Below, piece after piece: positions 34,882 through 44,932 of a DNA stretch of 64,000 bases. Within the stretch, counting starts at the first letter, position 1; every line of letters starts with the position of its first letter. The stretch comes from Bacteroidota bacterium (GTDB lineage: Bacteria; Bacteroidota; Bacteroidia; B-17B0; Aurantibacillaceae), in contig JAFDXR010000010.1 of NCBI GenBank assembly GCA_018267825.1, positions 145,000 to 208,999 of the forward strand, read 5' to 3'. The position numbers and the translations under genes are program-made. Below the pieces are notes generated by a model. It ran no database searches and was not told the DNA's origin. It worked only from the letters and a program-made list of their open reading frames with translations.

Positions 34882-37800
34882 CTAAACCAACAGCATGATC
34901 TTTTCGAGTATGTGGCGGGCCTTATCAATGCTCTCAACCGACTCGATGGTGAGCCAGAGTTTATTGTTCTGTTCCTTGAGTTTCGATTGCATAGGGTGTT
35001 TCTGTGCATAGGCAAGCGCCGCTTTAAACATAGGCGAATTGTAATAGTCGCTATCCTGTTTGCTCAAGAAATAAGCCAGCATCTTCTGATTTTTGAGCAC
35101 TATTTTTTCGAAGCCCAGCGACATGGCAACCCAGCGCATCCGCACCACATTAATGAGCTCAGCTACCTCTGTAGGCAAAGGGCCGAAACGATCGCGCAGA
35201 TTTGTTTCGTAGGTCAGAAGCTCTTCTTCTTTGGTGATGTTGTCGAGCTCGCGATAGAGCAGCAGGCGTTCTGTTAAGTTTGATACATAGCTTTCCGGGA
35301 TCAGCAACTGAAGGTCTGTATCAATGGTTGTTTCTCTTACAAACTGCCTGGAGAATACAGACTTATCAGTATTTTCGAGGTTTTCATTTTCAACAGACTG
35401 TTTGTACCAGTCTTCCTGCTTGAGTTCTTCAATGGCTTCATTCAGTATTTTCATATAGGTTTCAAAACCCATATCGTTGATAAAACCACTCTGCTCGCCA
35501 CCCAGCAGATTTCCGGCTCCCCGGATATCAAGATCGCGCATCGCAATCTGGAAACCACTTCCGAGGTCGCTGAATTCGACCAGTGCGGTGAGCCGCTTAC
35601 GGGCTTCGTTGGTGAGATTAATAAACGGAGGAGTAAGCAGGTAGCAAAATGCTTTTTTATTACTCCGGCCCACACGTCCCCGCATCTGGTGAAGATCGCT
35701 GAGTCCGAAGTTTTGTGCGTCATTAATGATAATGGTATTGGCATTGCTGATATCAAGTCCCGATTCAATAATGGTTGTTGCCACAAGTATATCATAATCG
35801 CCTTCAATAAACCCAAGCATAATATCCTCGAGCTTGTCGCCATCCATTTGTCCGTGCCCGATAGCAATGCGGGCCTCCGGCACCAGGCGCTGCAAAATGC
35901 CAGCTACCTCCGCAATGTTCTGTACCTTATTATGCACAAAGAAAACCTGCCCGCCGCGACTTAATTCATAAGCAATGGCATCGCGGATAATTTCTTCGTT
36001 GAAAGGCTGTAGTTCTGTTTGTACCGGGTAACGATTCGGCGGTGGTGTACTGATCACCGATAAATCGCGGGCTCCCATCAGGCTGAACTGCAGGGTGCGT
36101 GGAATAGGTGTGGCTGTAAGCGTGAGTGTATCGACAGTGGTTTTAAAAGTTTTCAGTTTGTCCTTAACACCCACACCAAACTTCTGTTCTTCGTCAATAA
36201 TGAGCAACCCAAGGTTTTTGAATTTCACATCCTTGCTCACAATTTTATGCGTGCCGATTAAAATATCGATTTTTCCTTCGGCCAGTTTGGCCAGTGTTTC
36301 CTTCTGCTGTTTGGCCGAACGGAATCGGTTTATAAAATCAATATTGCAGGGTAAACCTTTGAGTCGTTCGGAAAACGTTTTGTAATGCTGGTAGGCCAGT
36401 ATGGTGGTTGGTACAAGCACTGCTACCTGCTTGCTGTCGCACACAGCCTTGAAAGCGGCGCGCACGGCAATTTCGGTTTTGCCGAAACCCACATCTCCGC
36501 ACACGAGACGATCCATGGGGTGTGGTTTTTCCATGTCGCGTTTTACATCGGCTGTTACCTTTACCTGGTCGGGCGTGTCCTCGTATATAAACGATGCTTC
36601 GAGTTCATGCTGCAGGTAATTGTCTTTCGGAAATGCATGTCCCTCCTGGGCTTTACGCTGCGCATATAGTTTGATGAGGTCGTATGCAACCTCTTTCACC
36701 TTGCGTTTTGTCTTTTGCTTCAGGGTGCTCCAGGTTGTGCTGCCAAGTTTATCAATGCGTGGCACGTTGCCTTCCTTACCGGTATATTTACTGATGCGGT
36801 GCAGGCTGTGAATACTCACATACAGGAAGTCATTATCTTTGTATACGAGCTTTACGGCTTCCTGTTCCTTGCCATTCACATGGAGTTTCACAAGTCCTCC
36901 GAAGCGCCCGATTCCATGATCAATGTGTGTTACGAAATCGCCCGGTGCCAGTGTCAGAATTTCTTTAATGGTAAGAGCCTCTGCCGTTTTATAGCGGTTC
37001 TCTTTCAAATGAAAGCGGTGGTAGCGTTCAAAAATCTGGTGATCCGTATAAACCGCAATCTTCAGTTCGTGATCTATAAACCCCTCATGAATATTGATGT
37101 TCACATGCTCAATGAGTGTTTCGGCTGTACGGTGTTCGCGGGCCAGGAGATCATTGAAAATAGTATGAAGGCGCTCTGCCTGTTTGGCATTGTCGGTGGC
37201 CAGGTAATTTTTATAACCCTTTGTCCGGTTCTCTTTCAGGTTATTGATCAGCAGTTCGAAATTCTTGTTGAACTGCGGTTGTGGCGATTCCTGGAATAAA
37301 ATGCTGTCTGCCCCAAGTGTGGAGTGAACACCGAACTCAAAAATAGTATAGGGTTTTAAAAGTTCCAGGAGTTGTTTGCCGGTGATATAGAGTTCCGAAG
37401 GCTCCAGGTGCTTTATTTCGCCGCTGAGCTGCAGGTAAGCCTTTTCAGCTTTGTCAAAATATTTATCGGCCAGGTCGGAAGCCAGTGTCATATCATCAAA
37501 GCACAGGACCATATCGCGTTGCAGGTAATCGGTGATCGGGTGGCGGGTTTCAATAACCTGGTGCGATTGTATGTTCGGAATGATCGTTACAAAATCATAC
37601 TGATGATTGGAAAGTTGCGTGGCGGGATCAAAGGTTTTAATGGCATCCACGTCGTTTCCGAAAAGTTCAATCCGGTATGGCAGATCATGGGCAAATGAAT
37701 ACACATCCACAATGCCCCCACGGATTGAATATTGCCCGGGCTCTACAACAAAGTCGACGAGTTCGAAATCATAGCCCTGCAAAAACTCCTGGATAAACTC

Positions 37801-38235
37801 CAGGCTCAGCTTTTCACCTTTACGGATCAGTAAGGTGTTTTTACTGAGAGCCTGGCGACTTGCTACTTTCTCTATAAGCGCTGTCGGGTAAGTAACAATC
37901 ACGCCTCTGAAAGTATCCTTGCTCAGCGCGCTTAATGTTTCCGCACGTTCCTGAACACTGGCATTACTTGTTTTTTCTTCTTTGTAGGGAACCTTATAAC
38001 TTTCCGGGAAATACAGAATGTTTTTTTCAGGGAGAAGACTTTGCAGGTCATTCAGGATATAAGCGGCTTTCTCCTTGTCGGCGCAAACAATGAAAAAAGT
38101 TTTATCGGTATGCCGGAACAGATCGGCAATCAAAAAAGAAAATGAGGATCCCCGCAAACCTTCGAGAAAAAGGTTCCGATTAAAATCTAATTTTTTTAGA
38201 GCCGCTAAACTCCAAAAAGCCTCTCCGGTCCACAT
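34882..38235 (-). CDS. mfd: Transcription-repair coupling factor Mfd
   Basis: This 1117-aa protein is of full family length. The N-terminal UvrB-homology region is followed by the RNA-polymerase-binding domain (LAPGDFVTHIDHGIGRFGGL, about residue 450). A superfamily 2 translocase then has Walker A DVGFGKTEIAVRAAF, the DEEQKFG box, TLTATPIPRTL and a GRVGRSNKKAFCYL motif VI, and the TRCF C-terminal domain ends the protein. It pushes stalled RNA polymerase off damaged DNA and recruits UvrA. Start choice at 38,235 is by length only. No operon partner is apparent. Confidence 0.97.
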   Translation of the reverse strand: MWTGEAFWSLAALKKLDFNRNLFLEGLRGSSFSFLIADLFRHTDKTFFIVCADKEKAAYILNDLQSLLPEKNILYFPESYKVPYKEEKTSNASVQERAETLSALSKDTFRGVIVTYPTALIEKVASRQALSKNTLLIRKGEKLSLEFIQEFLQGYDFELVDFVVEPGQYSIRGGIVDVYSFAHDLPYRIELFGNDVDAIKTFDPATQLSNHQYDFVTIIPNIQSHQVIETRHPITDYLQRDMVLCFDDMTLASDLADKYFDKAEKAYLQLSGEIKHLEPSELYITGKQLLELLKPYTIFEFGVHSTLGADSILFQESPQPQFNKNFELLINNLKENRTKGYKNYLATDNAKQAERLHTIFNDLLAREHRTAETLIEHVNINIHEGFIDHELKIAVYTDHQIFERYHRFHLKENRYKTAEALTIKEILTLAPGDFVTHIDHGIGRFGGLVKLHVNGKEQEAVKLVYKDNDFLYVSIHSLHRISKYTGKEGNVPRIDKLGSTTWSTLKQKTKRKVKEVAYDLIKLYAQRKAQEGHAFPKDNYLQHELEASFIYEDTPDQVKVTADVKRDMEKPHPMDRLVCGDVGFGKTEIAVRAAFKAVCDSKQVAVLVPTTILAYQHYKTFSERLKGLPCNIDFINRFRSAKQQKETLAKLAEGKIDILIGTHKIVSKDVKFKNLGLLIIDEEQKFGVGVKDKLKTFKTTVDTLTLTATPIPRTLQFSLMGARDLSVISTPPPNRYPVQTELQPFNEEIIRDAIAYELSRGGQVFFVHNKVQNIAEVAGILQRLVPEARIAIGHGQMDGDKLEDIMLGFIEGDYDILVATTIIESGLDISNANTIIINDAQNFGLSDLHQMRGRVGRSNKKAFCYLLTPPFINLTNEARKRLTALVEFSDLGSGFQIAMRDLDIRGAGNLLGGEQSGFINDMGFETYMKILNEAIEELKQEDWYKQSVENENLENTDKSVFSRQFVRETTIDTDLQLLIPESYVSNLTERLLLYRELDNITKEEELLTYETNLRDRFGPLPTEVAELINVVRMRWVAMSLGFEKIVLKNQKMLAYFLSKQDSDYYNSPMFKAALAYAQKHPMQSKLKEQNNKLWLTIESVESIDKARHILEKIMLLV

Positions 38236-38329
38236 AGCAGGCGGTAAATGTACGCTTTTAATGGGCTTATCAATGTTACTATAGTCATTTAAATATTCAT
38301 ATCAGCTAAAAAGATGTAGGATTACCATT

Positions 38330-38361
38330 TTTGTTTTAATATTTTCTAGGCTGTACCTTTT
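38330..38361 (+). promoter_or_regulatory. Probable promoter of the adhesin/Omp28-like gene
   Basis: TTTG at 38,330-38,333, a 20-nt spacer, then TACCTTTT, a near match to TAnnTTTG. The gene starts 82 bp downstream after an AT-rich leader. Confidence 0.45.
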
Positions 38362-38443
38362 TAAATCATTAAAATTGCATTGTTATTAGGTTAACAAGGC
38401 AACCAAGAAAAAATTACTTTATATTTTTTTAAACCTCTACACA

Positions 38444-40558
38444 ATGAAAAAACAATTACTTAACATCATGGCTTTGGCGATGGTTACCGGTGCAGCATCT
38501 GCCCAGGTACTTTACAGCGAAAGATTCAATTCGGTTTCGCCGCTTACAAGCTCATCGACGGGCGCATCTGCAGCATATTTATACGGCGATGTCCCATCTT
38601 CTATGTTTACCATTAATAATGGTAACAAAACGGCTACTACATCGGGCTCAAGCGGTGCAACCAATGCTCCATTCTGTAACGCCGGTCAAAGCCAGAAAGC
38701 ATGGTTATCCGAAAAACCATCATCGCTTACTGATACCTTTGCTGTATCAACATCGTGGTTAAACCCTGCCGGGCAAGCTGACATGTGGTTAATTACACCA
38801 ACCATCAGCGGTATCGCCGCCAACACCGTATTAACCTGGGAAGGTCTTGCTCCTGATGGTTCTTACCCGGATGGTTATGAGGTTTATGTAACAACCAATA
38901 CAAGCTCTGCACCTGTTGTAGGTGATTTTACGGCACCGAACATGGTATTCAGCATCGCTTCTGAAGGTAGCAGCGGCTGGAATCAGCATGGCGTATCTTT
39001 AAGCGCTTATGCCGGTCAAAGCATCCGTATCGCTTTCCGTAACCACTCCAACGACATGGATCAGTTATGGTTAGATGATATCGTTGTTCAGAACCTCGCA
39101 AACGCCCGCGACGTGATGGCTGTATCTGAAGATACATATAAATACACAAGCGTTGGTAGCGGTAACTCTATCATGGCTACTATCAAAAACTTGGGTTATT
39201 CAAACTTAACCAGCGTAGCATTAAGCTACCAGGTTGGTACAGGTTCTGTGGTATCTCAAACATTTGCAGTGTCTCCGTCACTGGGTTACCAGGGATCACA
39301 ACAAATGACCTTTGCTACACCATTCAATACTTCAACAGCCGGATACTACGATGTTAAAGTATGGGTGAGCGGTGTTAACGGTTCAAACGACCAGGTAAAT
39401 ACAAACGATACAGCAAAAGGTCCTCTGACAGTTTCTACTGCAGTACCGGCTAAAAAAGTATTCGTTGAAGAATTTACAGGTGCATGGTGCGGCTACTGTC
39501 CTGATGGATACAGCAAACTGCGTGACCTGATCAACTCTGATCCTAACGTATTAACTGCAGCTTTACACGATAACGATAACATGAGCACAACGGAAGGTAA
39601 CAGCCTTATCGCTGACTACGCTTCTGGTTTCCCTGAAGCAGTTGTAGATCAGTATTTCTTTGCCGATAACGGTGAAGTTGGTCTGGATCGCAGCACTTGG
39701 GCCAATTACGCTTCTCAGCGCGAATCAATGGTTGTTCCTGCTACTGTAACTTTCTCTAACGTAACTTACAACAGCGGTACCCGCCAGATTTCTGCTACTG
39801 TAAACACCACTTTCTTAGGTGATGTGAAAGGCGACTACCGCATCAACATGTACGTTATCGAAAACAACGTTTACGGTGATCCTGCTGATCAGACAGATAA
39901 CGACTGGAACCAACACAGCTATTTCTACACAACATCTGGTAGCGAATGGTACCATGTCGGAACAACCGGTTTGGTTTCAGGTCAGTCTTCTACAGCCCTA
40001 ATGTTCCCTAGCCAATACAAACACCAGCATGTGGTTGACAAAATCGCCGGTACTGCTTACGGTACTTCCGGTATCATCCCAATGACAGGTGGAACACAAG
40101 GTCAGACTTACTCTAAAACATATACTTACACACTGCCAACTGCAACAGGAAACGCTTTCCGTTACAATGCAGATAACATTTACCTGGTTGGTATCGTTTA
40201 TGAATACAACTCAAGCAAGTTGAAACGTGCCGTTCTCAACGCTACAGAGGCTAAATTAACTTCTAACCCTGAAACTGTTGGTGTGAAAGAAATCGCTTCA
40301 ACTGTGAAAAGTGCCGTTATTTTCCCGAACCCTGCTACAACATCAACTAACCTGATGATGGATGTAAATACTTCAGGAAATGCTACAATCAGCGTGATCA
40401 ACGTATTAGGCGAAGTTGTTATGACCCAGTCTGCAAGCTTAACTGCAGGTCAGAACAATGTAACCATCAATACTGCTAACCTGGCTGAAGGTACTTACAA
40501 TGTTATTATCGCTACAAAAGAAGGTTCTATCAGCAAAAAACTGAACGTTGTAAGATAA
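38444..40558 (+). CDS. T9SS surface protein: cleaved-adhesin and Omp28/thioredoxin-like domains
   Basis: This 704-aa protein has a signal peptide (ending GAASAQ). Residues about 25-210 form a cleaved-adhesin/jelly-roll domain (WLITPTISGIAANTVLTWEG, QLWLDDIVVQNL). Next is a CARDB-like domain, then an Omp28-related thioredoxin-fold segment starting VFVEEFTGAWCGYCPDG (Cys349 and Cys352, a CxxC). The last ~80 residues are a T9SS type A sorting domain (VIFPNPATTSTNL ... GTYNVIIATKEGSISKKLNV). The CxxC suggests binding or redox activity at the surface, which is not established for Omp28 proteins. A hairpin terminator follows. Confidence 0.85.
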   Translation: MKKQLLNIMALAMVTGAASAQVLYSERFNSVSPLTSSSTGASAAYLYGDVPSSMFTINNGNKTATTSGSSGATNAPFCNAGQSQKAWLSEKPSSLTDTFAVSTSWLNPAGQADMWLITPTISGIAANTVLTWEGLAPDGSYPDGYEVYVTTNTSSAPVVGDFTAPNMVFSIASEGSSGWNQHGVSLSAYAGQSIRIAFRNHSNDMDQLWLDDIVVQNLANARDVMAVSEDTYKYTSVGSGNSIMATIKNLGYSNLTSVALSYQVGTGSVVSQTFAVSPSLGYQGSQQMTFATPFNTSTAGYYDVKVWVSGVNGSNDQVNTNDTAKGPLTVSTAVPAKKVFVEEFTGAWCGYCPDGYSKLRDLINSDPNVLTAALHDNDNMSTTEGNSLIADYASGFPEAVVDQYFFADNGEVGLDRSTWANYASQRESMVVPATVTFSNVTYNSGTRQISATVNTTFLGDVKGDYRINMYVIENNVYGDPADQTDNDWNQHSYFYTTSGSEWYHVGTTGLVSGQSSTALMFPSQYKHQHVVDKIAGTAYGTSGIIPMTGGTQGQTYSKTYTYTLPTATGNAFRYNADNIYLVGIVYEYNSSKLKRAVLNATEAKLTSNPETVGVKEIASTVKSAVIFPNPATTSTNLMMDVNTSGNATISVINVLGEVVMTQSASLTAGQNNVTINTANLAEGTYNVIIATKEGSISKKLNVVR

Positions 40559-40590
40559 TTTAGTGTTGTTTATTTAATGTTTGTTTAGTG

Positions 40591-40626
40591 AAAAGCCCGG
40601 CCATTTGGCCGGGCTTTTTCTTTTTT
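40591..40626 (+). terminator. Hairpin terminator
   Basis: The stem AAAAGCCCGGCC / GGCCGGGCTTTT is followed by a T-rich tract. Confidence 0.9.
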
Positions 40627-40664
40627 AGGAATATGATAATAAATCCTAAATATGGCTTAAAACC

Positions 40665-40696
40665 TTTCAGAAACCGCTTCAGAATGCGTATTTTTG
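40665..40696 (+). promoter_or_regulatory. Probable promoter of the small T9SS protein gene
   Basis: TTTC at 40,665-40,668, a 20-nt spacer and TATTTTTG (full TAnnTTTG match) lie 18 bp before the ATG at 40,714. Confidence 0.5.
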
Positions 40697-40713
40697 GATA
40701 AATATAATTGCAT

Positions 40714-41454
40714 ATGAAAAAACTGTTTACTCTTATTGCCGGCCTTTCATGTACATTTGCTGTGGCTCAATCGAGCATACAAATGACCAATCTCGACCTT
40801 GGAACAAACATTTCAAATGGTGGGATTGTTTATGTTGGAGCCTCCCCGGGTGCAACTGTTTCTACACAGATCAATATTAAAAATACAAGCTCAAATACCT
40901 GTGCCTATACTGTAACCCGCACAAAATTGCTTATGAACTCCGGTGCAAGCACGCAGTTTTGCTTTGCCGGACACTGTTACGGACCAGGCACAAGCGTATC
41001 TACCTGTACACTGACTGCCGGCCAGGATGCCCAGACCAATGCCGGCGGACCTTTGCTGGTTGACTTCAGCGACGGGCCTTCTTCAGGCATGAGCGATGTG
41101 CAATACCGCTTTGTTAACAACAGCAACCCGAACGATACCGCTGTTGTAACGATTAAATACAACAATCCACTGGGTGTAGCCAGTAACCAAAACCTGTTTA
41201 ACACGATCGGCGAGATATTCCCTAACCCGGTGAAAGAATCGGCTTCGGTGGTTCTGAATACATCTGCGGAGCAGGAGATCACAGTAACCGTTTACAACGC
41301 CCTCGGCACTGCCGTAAGCGTCAATAAAGTATACCTTAGTGCCGGCAGAAACAATGTGGCTATTGCTACGGAAGGCCTTCCTTCAGGAATTTACTTTGCC
41401 ACACTCGTAAACGGTAAAACCAAACTGACCAAGAAATTCATTGTAAACCGTTAA
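40714..41454 (+). CDS. Small T9SS-sorted surface protein
   Basis: The ATG at 40,714 gives MKKLFTLIAGLSCTFAVAQ, a signal peptide, and 246 residues. A TTG two codons upstream is not needed. Residues about 22-165 form a beta sandwich with NTSSNTCAYTVTRTKLLMN and several Cys (CFAGHCYGPGTSVSTC). The C-terminal ~80 residues form a T9SS type A sorting domain (IFPNPVKESASVVL, GIYFATLVNGKTKLTKKFIVNR). The function of the passenger is unknown. It is flanked by hairpin terminators and so is a single-gene transcript. Confidence 0.8.
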   Translation: MKKLFTLIAGLSCTFAVAQSSIQMTNLDLGTNISNGGIVYVGASPGATVSTQINIKNTSSNTCAYTVTRTKLLMNSGASTQFCFAGHCYGPGTSVSTCTLTAGQDAQTNAGGPLLVDFSDGPSSGMSDVQYRFVNNSNPNDTAVVTIKYNNPLGVASNQNLFNTIGEIFPNPVKESASVVLNTSAEQEITVTVYNALGTAVSVNKVYLSAGRNNVAIATEGLPSGIYFATLVNGKTKLTKKFIVNR

Positions 41455-41481
41455 TTTCCTTAGTTTAATTGTTATACGAAG

Positions 41482-41508
41482 ACCCTGGCCGAAAAGCCGG
41501 GGTTTTTT
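41482..41508 (+). terminator. Hairpin terminator
   Basis: An imperfect stem ACCCTGGC / GCCGGGGT is followed by six T residues. Confidence 0.75.
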
Positions 41509-41573
41509 AATTTTTAACGGTTCCCCAGGCAGGAAAATCTGTATATTTAACCTTTCAAAAAAATACCCTAGAC

Positions 41574-43100
41574 ATGGAGAATATTTTAAAATCGCTCGGA
41601 ATTAAAGAGTTAAATGATGGTTGTTCGACCGGTAAGAACTGGTTTGCTAATGGAAACATCATCGAATCATATAGCCCTGTAGACGGCAAGTTGATCGGAA
41701 AGGTGAAAGCCGCTGATCTCAATGATTATGAAAAAATTATTGGTGTTGCCTCACAGGCTTACCAGTACTGGAGAAACATACCAGCCCCGAAACGTGGCGA
41801 AATTGTACGTCAGTTCGGTGATAAATTACGCGCTAAAAAAGCGGATCTCGGAAAACTGGTATCATACGAAATGGGGAAATCCTACCAGGAAGGTCTTGGT
41901 GAAGTGCAGGAAATGATCGATATATGCGATTTCGCTGTGGGCTTATCGCGCCAGCTTTATGGATTAACCATGCACTCTGAGCGCGAAAACCACCGTATGT
42001 ATGAGCAATGGCATCCGATAGGTATTGTCGGTATTATCAGCGCTTTTAACTTCCCGGTAGCTGTATGGAGCTGGAATACAGCCCTGGCCTGGATCTGCGG
42101 CGACGTATGTGTTTGGAAACCATCCAGCAAAACACCTTTATGTGCAGTGGCCTGTCAGCATATCTGGAACGAGGTAGCTGCTGAGAATAATCTGCCTGAA
42201 GGTATTTCCTGTTTACTCGTGAGCCCGGGCTCTATCGGTGAAAAAATGTGCGAAGATGCACGCGTACCTCTGGTATCGGCTACAGGTTCAACCCGTGTTG
42301 GTAAAATTGTAGGGACGAAAGTGGCTGAGCGTTTTGGCCGCGCTATTCTGGAGTTAGGCGGAAACAATGCCATCATTGTATCACAGCATGCCGACCTCAA
42401 TATGTGTATCCCGGGTATCGTGTTTGGCGCCGTAGGTACTGCGGGTCAACGCTGCACAAGTACTCGTCGTTTAATCATTCATGAGAGCATTTACGAAGAA
42501 GTAAAACAGAAACTGGTAAATGCATACAAGCAGCTGGTAATCGGTGATCCGCTTAACGAAAAAAATCACGTAGGTCCGCTGATCGATAAAGCCGCTGTAA
42601 AAGATTACCTGCATGCCATTGAACAACTGAAGGCCGAGGGTGGTAAAATGCTTGTAGATGGTCATGTACTTGAAGGTAAAGGCTACGAGAGTGGTTGCTA
42701 TGTAACCCCTTCTATTGCCGAAGCAAAAAATGAATTCAAGATTGTGCAGCACGAAACATTTGCCCCAATCCTGTATATCATGAAATATAAAACCATGGAT
42801 GAAGCGATTGCTTTACAGAATGGTGTGCCGCAAGGCTTGTCTTCTTCTATCATGACGCTGAACATGCGCGAGGCAGAGCAGTTCCTGTCGGCCAACGGCA
42901 GTGATTGTGGTATTGCCAACGTAAACATCGGTACCAGTGGTGCTGAGATCGGTGGTGCATTTGGTGGTGAAAAAGAAACAGGCGGTGGCCGCGAAAGCGG
43001 AAGCGACGCCTGGAAAGCATACATGCGCCGCCAGACCAACACCATCAACTACGGTACGAAATTACCTCTGGCACAAGGCATTAAATTTGATCTGAATTAA
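41574..43100 (+). CDS. ALDH7-type aldehyde dehydrogenase (aminoadipate semialdehyde type)
   Basis: This 508-aa NAD(P)-dependent dehydrogenase has [20 protein letters not shown], the Glu in [12 protein letters not shown], the catalytic Cys in [12 protein letters not shown] and [19 protein letters not shown]. The last motif and the ELGGNN form point to the ALDH7 group (alpha-aminoadipic semialdehyde dehydrogenase), which oxidises the lysine-derived semialdehyde. Other lysine-catabolism genes are not nearby, so the substrate is inferred from subfamily only. It is cytoplasmic and likely transcribed singly or with the SlyD gene 45 bp downstream. Confidence 0.9.
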   Translation: MENILKSLGIKELNDGCSTGKNWFANGNIIESYSPVDGKLIGKVKAADLNDYEKIIGVASQAYQYWRNIPAPKRGEIVRQFGDKLRAKKADLGKLVSYEMGKSYQEGLGEVQEMIDICDFAVGLSRQLYGLTMHSERENHRMYEQWHPIGIVGIISAFNFPVAVWSWNTALAWICGDVCVWKPSSKTPLCAVACQHIWNEVAAENNLPEGISCLLVSPGSIGEKMCEDARVPLVSATGSTRVGKIVGTKVAERFGRAILELGGNNAIIVSQHADLNMCIPGIVFGAVGTAGQRCTSTRRLIIHESIYEEVKQKLVNAYKQLVIGDPLNEKNHVGPLIDKAAVKDYLHAIEQLKAEGGKMLVDGHVLEGKGYESGCYVTPSIAEAKNEFKIVQHETFAPILYIMKYKTMDEAIALQNGVPQGLSSSIMTLNMREAEQFLSANGSDCGIANVNIGTSGAEIGGAFGGEKETGGGRESGSDAWKAYMRRQTNTINYGTKLPLAQGIKFDLN

Positions 43101-43145
43101 TAATAAAAACCAAATCCAGGATTTAACAATGCTGGTGCAATAATC

Positions 43146-43658
43146 ATGACAATTACACAAAACAAAGTCGTGTCGGTAAACTACCATTTATCGGCATCAA
43201 AAAACAACGAAGCGGAACAATTGGTTGAACAAACAAGCAAAGATCATCCGTTTGTATTCTTATTCGGCGTTGGACAACTGATTCCTGATTTCGAAATGAA
43301 CCTGTTGAATAAGAAAGTAGGAGATACTTTCGATTTTAAAATTGCTGCGGCAAAAGGATACGGACTTGTAGAACAGGATATGATCGTAAAGATCAACAAA
43401 GAAGCATTTTATGTGGATGGTAAATTTGATGACACCCGCGTAAGAGTGGGTGAAGAGTTAGCCATGAATGATGCTGATGGTAACCAATTAATGGGTACTG
43501 TTGCTGAAGTAGGATTCAGTCATGTAACCATGGATTTCAACCATCCATTGGCTGGCCATGATCTGCATTTCTCAGGCGAAGTGCTGGATGTACGCGAAGC
43601 TACAGCAGATGAGCTGGCACACGGTCACGTACATGGTCCGCATGGGCACCACCATTAA
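43146..43658 (+). CDS. SlyD-like FKBP peptidyl-prolyl isomerase
   Basis: This 170-aa protein has the SlyD order: VSVNYHLSA at the start, FLFGVGQLIPDFEMNLLNKK (the FKBP strand with LIPxFE), an insert-in-flap domain, GHDLHFSGEVLDVREAT and a His-rich tail (HGHVHGPHGHHH) that can bind Ni or Zn. It catalyses prolyl isomerisation and acts as a chaperone in the cytoplasm. The His tail is typical of SlyD but here is short. A bidirectional terminator follows. Confidence 0.88.
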   Translation: MTITQNKVVSVNYHLSASKNNEAEQLVEQTSKDHPFVFLFGVGQLIPDFEMNLLNKKVGDTFDFKIAAAKGYGLVEQDMIVKINKEAFYVDGKFDDTRVRVGEELAMNDADGNQLMGTVAEVGFSHVTMDFNHPLAGHDLHFSGEVLDVREATADELAHGHVHGPHGHHH

Positions 43659-43681
43659 TCAAACCCTGAGTATTGAAAACG

Positions 43682-43708
43682 AAAAAGCCCGGCATGCCGG
43701 GCTTTTTC
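43682..43708. terminator. Bidirectional terminator
   Basis: The stem AAAAAGCCCGGC / GCCGGGCTTTTT works for the SlyD gene and for the convergent hemJ. Confidence 0.9.
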
Positions 43709-43728
43709 GTTTATGTGCCATACAGTAT

Positions 43729-44325
43729 CTATTGCTTGTTTTCAGGTGTTGAAGTTTCCTGAATTTCCGGTGTTGCAGGCTCTTCTGTTTTTTTCTTCTC
43801 ACGTTGTTTCTTGTACAGAAACACGCCCAGCATCAGGAGTCCGGCAAAGGCAAATAAGCCGAGCATGCCCCATACAAAGCCGCCTGTACTCTTTACCACC
43901 ACAAGAAATACAATAGCTACGAGAAATATAGTAGCCAGTTCATTGAACAGGCGGAGCTTGAACGACGAAAATTTAAATTCGCCCTCTTTCTGCTGTTTGA
44001 AAATAACATGGCACTGGATGTGGTAAATCATCAGAAATCCTACAAATACAAGCTTGAGCCACATCCATGGCAAAGCTACATAGGCGGGAACCTCGAGCAA
44101 CATCCAGAAACCAAAAATGGTGGTACCGATGGCTGATGGCCAGGTAATAATATACCAGAGCTTTCGCTGCATTGTGAGAAGCTGTTCCGTCAGAATACTC
44201 TTAGCAGGTTCCTCTTTTTTATTGGCTTCGGCCGTATATATGAAAAGGCGCACGATATAAAATAGACCGGCAAACCAGCACACTACAAAAATGATGTGGA
44301 GCGCTTTGATATATAAAAAATCCAT
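43729..44325 (-). CDS. hemJ: HemJ-type protoporphyrinogen IX oxidase
   Basis: This 198-aa membrane protein has the HemJ/UPF0093 pattern: KALHIIFVVCWFAGLFYIVR with the conserved His, MQRKLWYIITWPS, WLKLVFVGFLMIYHIQCH (second conserved His) and a third helix near ELATIFLVAIVFLVV. It oxidises protoporphyrinogen IX to protoporphyrin IX without oxygen as a haem-bound membrane enzyme. The usual family length is about 145-180, and the extra is a charged C-terminal tail (KKTEEPATPEIQETS). HemL, another enzyme of the pathway, is encoded 4 kb away. Confidence 0.9.
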   Translation of the reverse strand: MDFLYIKALHIIFVVCWFAGLFYIVRLFIYTAEANKKEEPAKSILTEQLLTMQRKLWYIITWPSAIGTTIFGFWMLLEVPAYVALPWMWLKLVFVGFLMIYHIQCHVIFKQQKEGEFKFSSFKLRLFNELATIFLVAIVFLVVVKSTGGFVWGMLGLFAFAGLLMLGVFLYKKQREKKKTEEPATPEIQETSTPENKQ

Positions 44326-44350
44326 GGATAATATAATTCGTTATTTCATT

Positions 44351-44367
44351 CAAAGATACTAATTTTG
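44351..44367. promoter_or_regulatory. Divergent promoter elements for hemJ and the thioesterase gene
   Basis: The minus-strand TATCTTTG (44,358-44,351) and the plus-strand TAATTTTG (44,360-44,367) both match TAnnTTTG and lie back to back between the two genes. Neither has a clear TTG element at the right distance. Confidence 0.4.
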
Positions 44368-44407
44368 AGCCCGGAATCCTGCATTTATCCATCTTAAAAA
44401 CAATTCC

Positions 44408-44926
44408 ATGAATTCGCTGAAAGCTAAAACCGCCAAAGAATCTTTAACCATAAATACCGAAGTGGTGATGCCCAATGATACCAATCACCTTGGGAATTTA
44501 TTCGGTGGCAAACTGCTTCAGTGGATGGATATTACAGCGGCTATTGCCGCCCAGAGGCACTGCAAACGGGTTGTTGTAACTGCTACAGTAAATAATGTCA
44601 GCTTCGAAAATCCCATTAAGCAAAACAGCGTTGTAACACTCGAAGCCAAAGTAAGCCGCGCGTTTACAAGCAGCATGGAAGTGTTTATTGATGTGTTTGT
44701 TGAAAATCCGGTAACAGGGGAGCAGATCAAATGTAATGAAGCGATTTTTACATTTGTGGCAGTCGATCAGAATGGAGCGCCATTACCGGTACCGCCACTG
44801 ACACCGGAAACAGAGCTCGAAAAGAAACGTTTTGATGGAGCATTGCGCCGCCGGCAGTTATCGCTGATCCTGGCAGGCCGTATGAAACCACATGATGCTA
44901 CAGAGCTGAAAGCACTCTTTGTATAG
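44408..44926 (+). CDS. Acyl-CoA thioesterase, YciA-like hotdog
   Basis: This 172-aa protein is a single hotdog domain: EVVMPNDTNHLGNLFGGKLL (with the HxGxxFGG), MDITAAIAAQRHC and VTATVNNVSFENPIKQNSVV are typical of YciA/BACH acyl-CoA hydrolases. The Asp/His area for catalysis is present, so it probably hydrolyses medium- or long-chain acyl-CoA in the cytoplasm. It converges with the GT9 gene with a 6-bp gap and no obvious hairpin between. Confidence 0.9.
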   Translation: MNSLKAKTAKESLTINTEVVMPNDTNHLGNLFGGKLLQWMDITAAIAAQRHCKRVVVTATVNNVSFENPIKQNSVVTLEAKVSRAFTSSMEVFIDVFVENPVTGEQIKCNEAIFTFVAVDQNGAPLPVPPLTPETELEKKRFDGALRRRQLSLILAGRMKPHDATELKALFV

Positions 44927-44932
44927 AATTCA

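Noticed and set aside
36715..37299. 194-aa plus-strand ORF opposite mfd
   Set aside because: Antisense to Mfd, with no recognisable domain.
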